This document shows positions 33,847 through 46,037 of a stretch of 64,000 bases of DNA, piece after piece (within the stretch, counting starts at the first letter, position 1; each line of letters opens with the position of its first letter). This DNA is from Quercus robur. Its lineage: Eukaryota > Streptophyta > Magnoliopsida > Fagales > Fagaceae. The notes below the pieces were generated by a model. It made no database searches. It was not told the DNA's origin and saw nothing but the letters and a program-made list of their open reading frames with translations. The DNA lies in NCBI RefSeq assembly GCF_932294415.1, contig NC_065544.1, positions 19,877,351 to 19,941,350 of the forward strand, written 5' to 3'. The position numbers were made by a program, and so were the translations under genes.

Positions 33847-34248
33847 ACTATAAGAAGGGCCTAAGGGATTCAGATATGAAAGAATCACCTCTGGTTTTCT
33901 CCCTTTATATAAGGGAACAAGACAGGGGTATGTAACACGTTCTGATCCCCAAGGAAATCTGCGAATAAATGCACATCCGTTTCGTTTCCCCACGTTATCA
34001 GTAACCGTAAGATTTGGGAAGTCTCGTGAAAGGAAGAAATTAAAGGCGTGCTACGGATAACCAAACGGTATAAGCGCATCACGCGTAAACCGGGGGAAAC
34101 ATCTTGCAGACCGGCGCGTTCCTCGGGGAGGTGAAGAGTCGTCAACATTGATCGAGGGCCGAATTAAATGAGCAGTAATAAAGGCTCGGAGTTACCAAAA
34201 CCCTCCTCTCCAACCCAGAGGCCGGACAGCAGGGTTTTGAGGGGCTAT

Positions 34249-34863
34249 TGTGGGGTCCAATAATCAATGGGTCAGGCCTGTTTGCTGATGAAGGGCCCAA
34301 AGGCCCAAGCTCGAAAGGTCATGGCTAGAGTTTAAGAATAAAGTGGCCCAAGTGGCCAGGAGACGTAGCCGAGGACAGTGCAGTCCTCGGCTGACCCAAG
34401 AAAAAGGGGCAGAAAGGTAAATGGACGTGCTCGCAGGGGAAATCTAAAATATCTAGGAAAGGCTTCCTTTGCCGCCTTCCCCATGCATATCTCTGCGCCT
34501 GACAAAGCCTTATCCATAAACTTTATCAACAACTCTCAACGACTTAAGTCTGAGACTGATGGGACACTTATCAGTCTTGAAAGGGTCGACCCTACACGTG
34601 GACGAAGGAAATTGAACGCATGCGAGTATAAAAGAAAGAGTATGTAACCTAAAAGGGGGGCTCCGGGAGTTCCAGAAAAAGAAAAAAGAAGAAAAGACTT
34701 CAGAAGCAAACACACTGGAACCATGCATAAATATCTTAACAAAACCACAGCCGGGTAAACACAACTTAGCCTTTCGATCCCACCCTCTACAAATGATATT
34801 GTATGGGCCCATTTACGTGCGAACTCAACTCAACTGTGGTTCAACGCAAATCGTGTGCTTACA
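34249..34863 (+). repeat. 3' LTR of element A (615 bp)
   Basis: Same length as the 5' LTR and identical except for two positions (C/T near 28764 and T/G near 28901 in 5' LTR coordinates). Confidence 0.93.
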
Positions 34864-34868
34864 TAGAG

Positions 34869-35767
34869 TATTATTGTTTTTTAATTTTAGTATTAGTAAT
34901 TTGTCTCGATCCTCTTATGACTTTAAAAAAAGGGGATTTCTTTTTTCCTTTTGATGGCAATATAATTTGGGCATCAAGCTGAGGCCTTTTTATTTTATTT
35001 TATTTTTCGTTTTTAACTTATAATGAAATTTTTTTCCTAAAAACAAAAAAAAAAACTTATAATTAAATTAAATTTTTATATGTCTTACTTTACCTTGCCT
35101 CAACTTGACATTTTTTAATGCCATATAGTCATGTAAGAGTATTTTAATATGTTTATTTCTAGTTTTTTCTTAACTTCTTTTTAACTATGTTTGTATATAT
35201 AATATAACCAACTAAAATTTAATTTTTTGTATTAGCAACATTATTGTTGAGTTACGTCATGCTTTACATCATCACTAAAGAGGAGAAAAATCACCCTCGT
35301 CCAAAAGAAGAGAAAGCCAGCTTCATCCATCAAGCCAATATCGTTCATTTGACGAACGACTAACATTAAATAAGTTCCTCATAAATGACATGAGTAACGG
35401 TTAATGCGTCAGACATGAAAAAACATAACCAACGAACCAACGGGCAAAAGACCATTGAAGTTTATAACGTCTCTACATTCATTACTGATGAGCGGTAATT
35501 TATCAAGATCGTCCATCTCTCGATAGACAAATCAAACGATATTCAATGCAAGGCGTAACGTACAGACGTCAATGACAGACGAAGCCATAAAAGACATTCA
35601 ATGCCCAAGACAACTAAGGAGTAACGTATGTGCACCAACAAACAAATAGCCGTTGGCAAAAAATAAAAGCTTGCTTGCTCATTCCCAAGTGCAGGAGATC
35701 ATAGTAATATAATTCTCAGAGTACCAAGGTCGAACCACAAGAAACAAGGTAAATTCAAATACAACAT
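34869..35767. other. Degraded LTR-retroelement sequence, left of a nested solo LTR
   Basis: The phrase CCCAAGTGCAGGAGATCATAG followed by AGTACCAAGGTCGAACC (about 35684-35737) resembles the 3' interior of old plant LTR elements as I recall them. No coding frame survives. A micro-insertion is at 35015-35069. Confidence 0.35.
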
Positions 35768-36458
35768 TGTAAGGACACGAATCGTAACGAACCGTAACGG
35801 TGTTGGGTTCGCACGTAAAAAGGCCCAAACAACATCATTTTTAGAGCGTGTGTTTGAAAGGCTAGGCCTTGGTTGCCAAACGGTGGGTTTTACGTGATAT
35901 CCATACATGGTTAAGTCGTCGTCGCCCTAGGAGTCTTTCTCCTGGAGGCGGGCTGGGAGGCTCTGGATTCTGGCCATTTTTCCCAGCCCCGGATATGAAT
36001 TGCTTACTTTTCCTTTTATACTAGCAGGTGTCCCTTATCCTTCGTCCACGTGTAGGACCTACTTTTCCAAGATTGATACTTGTCCCATCAGCCCATATCC
36101 AAAGTGGTTGGGGGTGGTTGTAAAAGCTGAAGAGCATGGATTTGTCAGGTGCAGAGTATTGAATGGCAGTCAGGGCAGCTTTCCTTTTGTCCTTTAGCCG
36201 TTTATTCTATCCAGTGTCTTCCTCTTTATTGACCTAGATATTTTAGATCTTTTTTTTTTTCAAACTGTTCCTATACCGTTTTTGCCATTTCTTTCAGTGA
36301 GACCTCGGACATGCCGATGACTGAATCGTCCTCGGCTGCGTCCCAAGATTAGTTTGTACTCGTATTATCGAGCCTGGGCTACAACCTTCCTCGGCTCGGG
36401 CCTTGGGCCCCGATGAATAAATGGGCTAGGGCCTCAAATCGTTGGGCCCCACAAACAT
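35763..36458 (-). mobile_element. Solo LTR (686 bp) with perfect TSD
   Basis: The LTR is 35768-36453, flanked by AACAT on both sides (35763-35767 and 36454-36458). On the minus strand it begins TGTGGGGCCCAACG and ends CCTTACA, with ACACGTGGACGAAGGA and AGTATAAAAGGA inside. These match the style of the LTRs of elements A and B. It arose by LTR-LTR recombination of a full element. Confidence 0.9.
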
Positions 36459-38332
36459 AATTAAACAACAATTTGGGTGAAGAAAAAAAATACTTTTGCT
36501 TGGTGATTGTTAACAAGAATAATAATAAAAACTGGTTTAAATCAATAATGTAAATATCAGGGCATCGAGATGTTTCCTTATATCGATATGAAATTCTTTG
36601 TGATCTAAGAAAATATATATTTCATTATTGATTGTTTTTATACAATTAAAAACTTATGATTCGGTTGAACTAAGACAATTTAAGAACGCATGATAACCCA
36701 GATCAATAATGCGGTTAGAATAATTTTCAGAAAAAAACCCATTCACTTTAAAACGTGATTTCTCTTTGAAATTATTAGAAATTAATCTAAACAATAAGCA
36801 AAACATGATTGAACTTATTGAAAGCATGGAAGAACTAATACATCAAAAGAAAGTTAATTGAACAATCAAATATGTTATTGTCTAAAATCTTAGAATCACA
36901 TTGAATATTCATACCATATAGAAGAAACATAACCCCTAACAAAGAGTTTAGGCTGCCATTAGAGAAAGGAAAATACAAGGTTTTCTCTCTAAAATTCTTT
37001 CTGCACGGCCTCCCCTCAAAACCTTAACATAAAGTGTCCCAAGAAAAATAAGACTTTTACTATTTTAATTTTCGTTCAGATTTACAGTAGTAATTTATGA
37101 GTTAATTTCGGCTTTCAAAAATTGTGAATTCCGAAAAACTCAAAACTGGAAAGTTGTAGATATTTAAGTCACAGTTCCAACCCATCCAGCCTTGTGTCAA
37201 TTGGATTTTTGAGGAGAGAGATATGCCCAAAGAGAAATTATTGTGTACTCCTATAATATTGATTAGTGCTCAAATCTAATTTTTCCTTTTTAGATTCTGC
37301 CTCTTTGATTTCTTTCCTTATTTAAAACTCCCAAACATAATAGACGAACCAAGCACACTAGTTGCACCTCCTTAGAAATTTAAGCATAGTCCTCCTTAGA
37401 CATTAAGCATAGTCCTTTAGCTCTTTAATTCTAATTTGGCATCCAATCTCTCATAAACTCCTGTAAATTCATTTTTTTCACATGATTTTCTGAAAGTAGA
37501 AAATTACATGCAATGAATGACATTTTATTCAAAAAATTATGTAAAGATAAATAATAGGGACTAATGCAAACCGTGGCTTAATTATACAAATTAAACATAG
37601 TAATAAGGAGATAATGCCCATATAAATATATAACAAGTAAACATTTTAAAGCGTTATCAAAGCCAGCCATTAATACCAACGGTCAGACAATGGAGACAGG
37701 GGCTATAAAACCCACACAAACCAAAGCGCTAGAGGTACACACAACTCTTATCCCAAAAACTACTCCCAAGTTGAATTTTTTTGTAATATACTTCAATTGA
37801 ATCTCATTCTAACTTAATCAATGGAGGGTGTTTGGCAAACACCACACCAGTGTACTTTTTTCTCCATCTCACATCTTATTGCAGGTTCGTCTCGAGACAA
37901 AGCCAACAGCTTCATCCATATGTATTGACAAGGAGAGAAGAACAGCACCAAAAGGTCTGTCTTTGGACGAACGCTCAACGCCTTCGTCCATCTGTATCGA
38001 CAAGGAGTTCAACTGATAATTTTTTGCATCATCAATCACTATTAAGTAATAACTACATAAAGTCACGACAAAATGGGACTAAAACTAGTATGTAATCTAC
38101 TTAAAAAATAACCCAACCCTAGTATTTAATCATGATATTGCTTGTACTAAAATTTCGGCACAAGTATGTTTATTCAAATTCATCATCTTTGTATAATCTT
38201 AATTTTAATTATGTTTAAACGCTTAGCAATTGATGCCATAGATAAGGTGAGATTTCATCTAATTCTATGTTTAGAAATTTTGGGGAAGAGAAGAAATGAA
38301 GAGAGACAATAGTAATGTTTATTAGTTTAGAA
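36459..38332. other. Degraded retroelement sequence right of the solo LTR
   Basis: Continues the interrupted older element. A promoter-like GGCTATAAAACCC near 37701-37713 and a passage with GTGTTTGGCAAACACCACACC (37828-37848) look like an old LTR and leader. A short tandem phrase (TCCATMTGTATYGACAAGGAG) occurs at about 37915 and 37988. No gene. Confidence 0.35.
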
Positions 38333-38739
38333 TATTTTAAGAAGGAGAAAAACACTTTCCTCTTTTTTATGTTTGAGGTGGTTCATAATTTCCCCCATTG
38401 TCTTTGAAACTAACCAATTTTCTCCCACTATGTTTGGGAAATAATCAAATAACTCCTATTTTTTACTTTCTCAGTTAAATCCAATGAAATTTTTTGAAGA
38501 AATTATTATTCATACACCATAAAGAAGTGAAATTGTCGAGAATTGCATTATTGTTTTGTTGGATTACATTTGTAATCATTGTGATTTCATTGAATTTAAC
38601 TCAAAAAGTAACGAATTTAGCATATTTGCTCACTTTTCAAATATAAAGAGGGAAATTAATTGGTTTCAAATATAAAGGAGAAATTGTAAATTACCTCAAT
38701 GGAGGAAGGAAATTCCTTTTTCCTCCTTTTAAGAATATC
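38333..38739. mobile_element. MITE-like element with ~70-bp inverted ends
   Basis: The left end (TTTAAGAAGGAGAAAAACAC...TGAGGTGG) pairs with the right end (CCTCAATGGAGG...TTTTTCCTCCTTTTAAG) when inverted. About 405 bp, non-coding. TSD not established. Confidence 0.55.
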
Positions 38740-40263
38740 TTAATTAATCATCCAAATACAACAATAACAAATTCTTCTTTAAAAAAAAAAGAAAAGAACA
38801 ATTATTACTTACAGAAATAGCTAAACATGGAATGGCATAAGAAACCCAATTATAATTTAGTAAATCATGAACCAATTTTACCATCATGAAATCATTGTTT
38901 ATGTAAGGTTTCCAAAGCCGAATTAAACAAAAACAAATAAAAAATCTGAGATGTATTTCCAATTTCCAAAGGAGCAAATTGGTAGAACCTTGGCCCCCAA
39001 ACTTTTGGAAATGCTATAAATTCCCTAATATTCACGGCATTTTTTTAGTAAAATATATGAATGGCACTATAAATGTTATCTGTTAGCCATATAACCCTAT
39101 AGTCTTTAATTATACATAATCCTTTTTCTAGTTTGACCCCCAATTTTATACTCCTAATCCCATCCCTATGTATTTCTTTTCCTTTGTCCAAGCATCCTTT
39201 TGAATTTCATAAGAAAAAGATATTTTGATAGTTGATACATAATCTTATATTTCTGGAAGTGCTCCTATATATTTTTACAATTAAAAGAATAAATACTTCA
39301 CCTTGGGTTTCAAGAAGTTGAGGTTACAAAGTCAAACCTCTTTTTTGCCTCTATCTAAGTCCAAAAATCATTTATAAACTAATAATAATAAATAAATAAG
39401 AACTTCACCCATAGTTGAAATTGTAATATTTTTAAATAACAAATAATATTTCACCAAAAAATACTCCTAAAATAGATTTAAAAGTAACGTCTATAAATTT
39501 CATTCACTCATCTCCTTTTTCACTTACCTAGCATTTTTTCAAAAGATAATATGATCATATTACGTAATTGTGAGTAGATATTGACTTTCATACGTGTCCA
39601 ATTTAGTTAAGGATCAGATAACGCCTTTTAAAGTAGGATTAGAGCTAAGGCTATAAATCAGCTAGGCTAAGTCCAGTAGTAAAAATTCACAATTTTTATT
39701 TTATTTTATTTGAACATAAGCTAAGCTTGAGCTAACACCAAACTAGATTACATGCTCAAGTTTGGTTCATTTTCTTGTCAAAGAAGCTTAAGTTTGATCA
39801 TGAGCTATTTAATTAATTTATTCATTTTCATATATGCTAAATTTAATTGATTCTTCACAAATCTATGCTAATATTTAATAATTAAATTACAGTTGAAATT
39901 ATATTATTTAAGTTACTTAAATAGACTGATTTTTTTATGAACTTATAAAAATTATATAGAATTTTTAATATAAAAGTACTATTTATTTTAATATTATCAA
40001 ATAATATTTTGATATCTTATAATTATTTTCAAATTTACAAAATCCAATTTCAAGTATAAGTACATATGTATTTGTATAGATATTTAGTATATATATAAAA
40101 TTATATATAATTAAATTAAGTCTCATACTCATGTATTTGTTCACTAACACATTATTATGCTCATTCTAAATAAAAAAAAAAAACAATAAAAAAAAACACA
40201 TTATTATGCATTAGCTTACTTGTTTATTAATTAAACATAAACTTAGGCTTTGGCTTGATTCAT
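38740..40263. other. Intergenic with a hAT-like remnant
   Basis: AT-rich. From about 39640 to 40262 AAGCTTGAGC-type words and ends like CTATAAATCAGCTAGGC and TTGGCTTGATTCATTTA suggest a second copy of the family at 20466. A micro-insertion lies at 40147-40209. No gene. Confidence 0.4.
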
Positions 40264-40404
40264 TTAGGGTATGTTTGGATGAAGGGGGGGAAGGAGGGAG
40301 AGTGGAGGGGAGTAAAGTAGAGTTGAGTTGGCAAAATCTAGGCTAATTTTGGGCTAAATCTATTTTACTTCCCCTCCTTCCTCCTTAATTCAAACGGACC
40401 ATTA
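40264..40404. mobile_element. Tourist-like MITE (135 bp, TSD TTA)
   Basis: The element 40267-40401 has ends GGGTATGTTTGGATGAAGG and, inverted, TGGTCCGTTTGAATTAAGG. TTA lies on both sides (40264-40266 and 40402-40404), as in PIF/Harbinger elements. Confidence 0.75.
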
Positions 40405-42104
40405 ATAATGAACATAAAGAAGTTATTTCCTAAACCAAGATACGCACCATATTTATAAAGTTAAAAAAAAAAAAAAAAACCACTTTTTATTTTTATTTAT
40501 TTGCATCTTCTACATATTCTATTAAAAAGAAAAGGAAAGTTAAGATAATCTTCCATCATTGTGTATAAAGAAAAGGAAAAAGAGATGGAGGCCCTTGCTC
40601 TTTTTAGTGCCTTGCTTTAGGAAAGTTTCCTTTTACTGTTTCTAAAGTGTTCAGGCAAACATTGCTCTAATTGGTCTCTCAAAAGAGATGGAGAGGAGGA
40701 CTCACTCTCTCCCTTGGTTTGAAAAGTGCTGTCCAATTCTCTTTCCTATTGTTCACTCTGATTTTTGTTACTCAAAATTCAATTGATTGTGTCCTCTATT
40801 AGAAACGAAGAGTATATTTCCTAATCTCATAATGAGAGAACAAATACTTTTAAAGGAATAAAGAGAGAAATTATAGTGATTCCAAAATTTGTCCAAGTGT
40901 CAACTTATGTATCTTGTAGAAGTCACTACCTATCATCCTTTGCATGACCCAAAAAAACACACTTAGCAAAGAATACAAAGACTTTGCAATTTAAAAAAAT
41001 AAAAAAATAAAACAACCTAGGGGATGGAACTTTTTCTGCTGATCTCATGAACTCACCATCAATGGCCCTCCTTGTGTCCCAAAATTCCCACCCATCCTCC
41101 TCTTAAATCTTATGTCATTCCTGCTACTTTTAGGGGCACCTTTTGTTGCCTCCTAATAAGTCCCAAGAGTCCTCTCTACTCAAGTTAGATATAAAAATAA
41201 TAATACAAAGGTAGTCATCACAAAAGAATATAATAATATATAGTAATAAAATAACTATTTCTTTCTCCCAAGGAAAAAAAAAAAAAGAGTTTCTTAAGAG
41301 TCCCCTAGTCTGTCTAGTTGCTTAGATATCACAAACAATAAAGACAATGGTAATAGTCTAATAGTATAACCATTTCCCTCTCCCAAGGAAAAAAAAATTC
41401 CCAACACCAAGAGTCTTCTAGTCTAGTTGATATTTAAAAACAATCCTCTTTCAAAAAAAAAAATTAAAATAAAAACAATAAAGACATTAAGTATATAATA
41501 GTATAAGAAGTATTCATCACCAAAAAGAATAATAATACATAGTTCCCAAAAAAAAAAAAAAAAAAAAAATGGTATAAAGCTATATCTCTTTCTACCAAAA
41601 AAAAAAAAAAAACTATTTCTCTCTTCCTTAGAAAACAAAACAAAATAAAATTTTAGGTTGGGTTCCAATTTGCACACTGGCCACTAGCACACCACAAAAC
41701 ACATGCGGGCATGGGCATTGAATTTAGAATCTGGCTAAAGCTATAAGCCGACGGCTAAGCCCAATGGGAGGTGAGACTTGAGAGGGTCTCACTCATCACT
41801 CACTCACTCCAATCACTGTGTTCCACTCACAGCCAGTTCGCTGCGTCCATCCGATGTGTTATTCGCGAGAATCTAACAAAAGGGAGAGGTGGCACTTTTT
41901 TACAGGCTAGTCGGCTAATAATTGTAAGGGAGAGGTGGGGGCCATGGATTCTCGAAATTGAAAAGTACATGAAAACTCTCTCTCACACTAATAGCAACTG
42001 CCCAATAAACCCTTTTTAGATCCGTGCAGCCAGCAACGTTGTGCCGTATGACCGTGTGGTGTGTGCACCTATAATTTGAGCCTAAAACAAAAGAAAATTA
42101 TAAA
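40405..42104. other. Intergenic; degenerate tandem sequence
   Basis: From about 41155 to 41650 phrases TCTCCCAAGGAAAAA, AAGAGTCYYCTAGTCT and ACAATAAAGACA recur in about three diverged units of 110-130 bp. A region at 41760-42020 has low-level ORFs without recognisable motifs. No gene. Confidence 0.4.
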
Positions 42105-42580
42105 TTTCTTTTTTGATATAATTAATTTTGTCAGTTTATTTTACTATTTAATTTATTTCTAGTTAATTTTTATTTTTATTTACATTATTTTTAATAAAGA
42201 ATTTTCAATTTCAGCGAAATATTTATTTTTGTTATTATTCATAGGTCTTATTATACTTTTTGATATTATTCATGAGTCTCACTGTATTATTTCAGTTAAC
42301 TTTTACTTTTATTTACAGTAATTTTAGCAAAAAAATTTTAATTTCAATAAAATAAACGAATCTCAAACAAATCTTAAGTGTGAATTTTGCATGATCAATT
42401 TTGCTAATTTATTTTATTATTTAACTTATTTTTGTTACTATTTATGGGTTCTATTGTACTTTTTAATACTATTTATAGGTTCTATTTACAATTTCAACTA
42501 ACTTTTACTTTAAATTAAAGTATTTTTTATAAAAAAAATTTCAATTTTAACAAAATAAACTGATCTAAACATGCTCTAAC
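42105..42580. mobile_element. Two adjacent MITEs of the T1 family
   Basis: Two near-tandem copies (about 42105-42370 and 42395-42580) share TACTATTTATGGGTT or TATTATTCATAGGTC, then TGTACTTTTTRATACTATT and TTTACTTT phrases with the copy at 21425. Boundaries approximate. Confidence 0.55.
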
Positions 42581-43513
42581 TCTGTTTTTTCTGCTGTTCT
42601 CAAAATGTGAATGCAAACAAAGTTTGGAAAAGTGGTGAGTGAGTGAGTGAGTCACGGAGAGAGAGAGAGAGAGTCGGTGGGGCCCAAAATGCCAAATCAA
42701 CGTTACGTGGAAGAGATTGACTAACAGACGCAACTGCTTATTATTGGACACTGGACAAACCAACCCTCCACAGGCCCCACGCCCTGTGACTGAGCGTGAC
42801 ACTCCAACAACGTCGCCAACTATTCAATTTGAGATTTTTTTTTTTTTTTTTTTTTTTTGGAGAAACGGCACTGTAATGTTTTAAATCACGCAATACCAGC
42901 TAAATCAGCATGGTAAGAAGACAATACATCGGATGGAACATCTTTCATCTATATTATATAATTTGTCAAATTCACTGTTAACTTAGCCAAATTATGTGCA
43001 ACTGTGTTGCAATTTGAGATTAATCCTAAGAAATAAAACAAAATATAATCTAGTAAAACAAGAAAGTATAATTTTGCTCATAACTTTCTACGTGACTAAC
43101 CGTAAATTGGTAGAGAAAAAAAATTGTGTATTTGTGTAAAAGTGATAAGCGACTATTATATTCTGCCATTTAAGAGAGTTGTTATAAATATTGTGAATTT
43201 GTTTGTGATGATCTTAAAAAAAAAAAAAAAAGGAAAAAAAAAAGATTTACTTAAATTTGAATCTTGTTTACACCTTTCAATAGAAATTGAAATGTTATAT
43301 TTGGAAAAATCTCTCATATGTCAGGCGCATGAGACCTACCTCTCACAGGCAAGTGAGCCCCACATGTGTGGGGCCCACCTACTTGTGAGAGGCAAGTCTC
43401 ATGCGCCTAGTGCATGAGATACCAAGTTACCAACTCGTCATATTTTTATACAGAAAAATTGAGCATGACACACACAATCATACCCCATATATACCCAAAA
43501 TAATTTAAAAACT
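42581..43513. other. Intergenic
   Basis: GA and GAGT microsatellites (42633-42673), a poly(T) run (42838-42858) and A-tracts. A short inverted pair, GGCGCATGAGACCTACCTCTC (about 43324-43344) with GAGAGGCAAGTCTCATGCGCC (43388-43408), forms a hairpin of about 85 bp. No gene. Confidence 0.45.
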
Positions 43514-43700
43514 TAAAAACTAGAGAAACGTTATCTCTACAATTTTTTCACAACAAATTTTAAATGACAAGTTGTTACAAGTTGTCATTGGTAGGGCAAA
43601 AATGTAATTTTAGTGGTAGGTTCAAATTAGAACTAATAACAACTAACCACTTATGATTTGTTTTAAAAATATTATAAATATAGCACTTTTCTAAAAACAA
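43514..43700. mobile_element. Mutator-like MITE, family M2 copy 2
   Basis: The element 43523-43691 is related to 15703-15860 (ACAATTTTTTCACAACAAAT, GACAAGTTGTTA, AACTAACCACTTATGATTTG). Flanks TAAAAACTA and TAAAAACAA (8 of 9 identical) fit a 9-bp TSD. Confidence 0.7.
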
Positions 43701-43862
43701 AGCCTAACTTTAGCATGCAAAATACTAGTCCAATGCATTGGAGGCGTCACCAAAGTCTTAGAAATAACTATGCTTCAAGACTAACTCATCTTCTATGGAG
43801 GGAGGTGGCATCGCGTGGAGGAGGGCAACGAATTTTAGGTTAGGGCAAAAAAAATTTCTTTC

Positions 43863-43967
43863 TTATGGTCTATTTGTATTGAAGGAGAGTAGAGTAAAAT
43901 TGGCCGAAAATTAGCCTATTTTCAGCTAAGTCCCCTCCATTCCTCCCTCAATCCAAACAGACTCTTA
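43863..43967. mobile_element. Tourist-like MITE (99 bp, TSD TTA)
   Basis: The element 43866-43964 has ends TGGTCTATTTGTATTGAAGG and, inverted, GAGTCTGTTTGGATTGAGGG, with TTA on both sides. Confidence 0.7.
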
Positions 43968-45100
43968 CGCTTTTTAGATTGAGAATTTCTTTTGGGATTT
44001 CCTATTAGGAATCGAGTTTGGGATTTGTTTTGAGTATTACCCCTGACATGTCAATTTGTTTTGTAATTGTTTTATAAAAAATATCACATTATTTAAAAAG
44101 CCTAGGTATTGACAATAATTGTAATTAACCAAATAACTAATAGTGCTCATTTTTTAATTTAAAAAAAATCAATTATGTTCACTAAGCAAGCTTCAATGAC
44201 CAATAGTGTATTTTAGCCTTATTTGTAGTATCTAGGCTTAGAATTTCAGACCAAACGATACAAATTTAGTGATTAGAATGATAATAATTTTCTTCTCAAA
44301 AAAAAAAAGAATGATAATAATTTATGTTATATTCGGTAATATGGGATATGTTCTCAATTAGAATGCTTAAATAGTAAGTTGGCTGTCGGTATAAAATTTG
44401 TTTGGATAGGATCCAGAGATACTTAACGTCACTTTTGTTAATGTTATAGCAATTAATAACTTTGTACTTTTCTATGTGTGGATTTATGATCAAGTTGTAG
44501 TTGACGTCACTTTTGAAAGTTTGTACAGTGTTATAATAATTAATAACTTTTCTAAATTACAAACTGTACCTTCTATATTATAAACTGTACCTTCGAACTT
44601 CACCTAAAATTCAAATCTATTCTCTAAGTTCATTTTTGTTCAATCCAGTTTTTTGACTTTTAGTTTTATTCAATTTAGTCATTCCATTAGTCTTTGTCAT
44701 AATTGCGTTGTTCAAAACAAAATACTTATTTTGGAGTTTTTAACGGCTCAGTTTTAATGGAGACTAAAAAAAAATGACTAAATTAAATAAAGTTAAAATT
44801 GAAGTGAAAGAGTGTAATTTATAATTTAGCATGATAACTTTGTACTTTTACTTAAGGTTTTAATTTTAAACAATCTACGTGGATTAGATTATCTTTTTAC
44901 AACTTTCATTCTTAAAAAGATGTCAAAATAATCCATAATCAATATCAATATCATCTATAAAGTATTTATTTATTTTTAATTTTAAAATTATTTATAAAAT
45001 ATGATTTTATGGATTAAATAGTAATTAATATAATGTAATTTAATGGTGAAAATTTTAAAATATTAAAAAAATTATTAAATGACGTACATTAATACAGAGT
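43968..45100. other. Intergenic, AT-rich
   Basis: Contains a micro-insertion (44276-44323) and an inverted-repeat element (about 44560-44870; GTTTTATTCAATTTAGTCATT pairs with AATGACTAAATTAAATAAAG). No gene. Confidence 0.45.
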
Positions 45101-45851
45101 TTCACAAATAAGATGGGTTTAAGTTATACCTAGTGTAACCCTAAAAAGTTACACATTTTCTAAACCATTGGACTTAAGTAGATTTAACGATAAAAAAAGA
45201 CACTCACTAATGCTAATATTCTAATTAGCATCTCATTAATTACCTCTTATTTATTACATTTTATACTTATCTCTAAACCTAAAAAAAAAGTATAGGTTTC
45301 TCTCTCTCTTGTCCATTGCTCTTCCACCTTCACGGCTAGGACGCCAGAAAAAAAAAAAAAAAAAAAGCCACAGCCGTTGGTTGCACAACTAGAATTTCTA
45401 ATACTAGGGAGTATCACATGTTAATGCGCTATTTATCTTATCACCTTGCTTTGCTTGGTCCCTAGGTTTATTTAAAAGGAACTGTGAATTTCACATATAT
45501 GATTATTGGAATGTAAACTCATCCACTACAAAATTTTGAAGATGATCAGTACTAATGCCAATACCGCAATACCAATTTACTAACTAAAGCGACTAACAAA
45601 TTGGTCCATAAAATTTTTCTCCTGCTTGTGCTATGTTCCTTTTGTAATTAAGCAAGATTGAAAAGAATATCTAGAGTCTATACCAACAGTTTTTGCTTGT
45701 TAGGTGACAGATCCACCAAATCCTCTTCAGTGTAACACTAAATTAAGTCCTTTTTTTCTTTTTTTTTGCCGGCAACCTGGCCATGGAGGTGGAAGAGTGG
45801 TGGAGGAGAGAGAGAGAAACGTGCAGTGGAGGAGAAAGAGAGCGAGAGACA

Positions 45852-45882
<31 letters not shown>

Positions 45883-46037
45883 TAGGTTTAGAGATAGGTA
45901 TAGAATGTAATAAATAAAGGAAAATTAATGAGAATCTAATTAGAATATTAGTATTAATGAGTATTTTTTTTACTGTTAGATCTACTTATATTCAATGGTT
46001 TAGAAAATGTGTAACTTGAACTCATTTCTTCACAAAT
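45101..46037. mobile_element. Long-TIR Mutator-like element, non-autonomous (919 bp)
   Basis: The element 45110-46028 has terminal inverted repeats of about 250 bp: the left arm (AAGTTACACATTTTCTAAACC, ATTCTAATTAG, TTATTTATTACAT, TCTCTAAACCTAAAAAAAA) is repeated inverted in the right arm (45755-46028). It is flanked by identical 9-bp TTCACAAAT (45101-45109 and 46029-46037). Long TIRs plus a 9-bp TSD are the Mutator signature. About 370 bp in the centre (45385-45750) is unrelated to the arms. There is no transposase. Confidence 0.83.

Larger units (their letters stand above)
31286..34248 (+). other. 3' interior of element A
   Basis: Non-retroviral sequence. It contains a conserved ORF-like segment (31899-32179), a second block of diverged 81-bp-type units (32540-32830: repeated CTTGCATGGTCCTCGGACT and GGGAAACCAAGTACT phrases), a second LLRILAKR-like segment (33586-33846) and the 3' phrase AACCCTCCTCTCCAAC shared with element B. 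Confidence 0.7.
28734..34863 (+). mobile_element. Element A: complete young non-autonomous LTR element with 81-bp tandem array
   Basis: A 6130-bp element with two 615-bp LTRs (28734-29348 and 34249-34863) that differ at only two bases by my count, flanked by perfect TSD TAGAG (28729-28733 and 34864-34868). The PBS TTGGCGCCGTCTGTGGGAA (29350-29368) follows the left LTR after one base, and the purine-rich TTTTGAGGGGCTAT precedes the right LTR. The interior has no gag or pol motifs in any frame. It holds a short leader, 21 copies of an 81-bp repeat (29592-31285), a spacer, a second block of diverged copies (about 32540-32830) and ORF-like segments. It must borrow proteins from an autonomous relative. 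The PBS type suggests a Ty3/Gypsy origin, but that is inference. Confidence 0.93.

Noticed and set aside
38744..38977. 77-codon minus-strand hydrophobic ORF
   Set aside because: AT-rich DNA translated on the minus strand commonly gives Leu/Phe-rich peptides. It overlaps no conserved feature.
41771..42019. 82-codon plus-strand ORF
   Set aside because: Reads through a GA/TC-rich region with no homology that I recognise; chance ORF is more likely.
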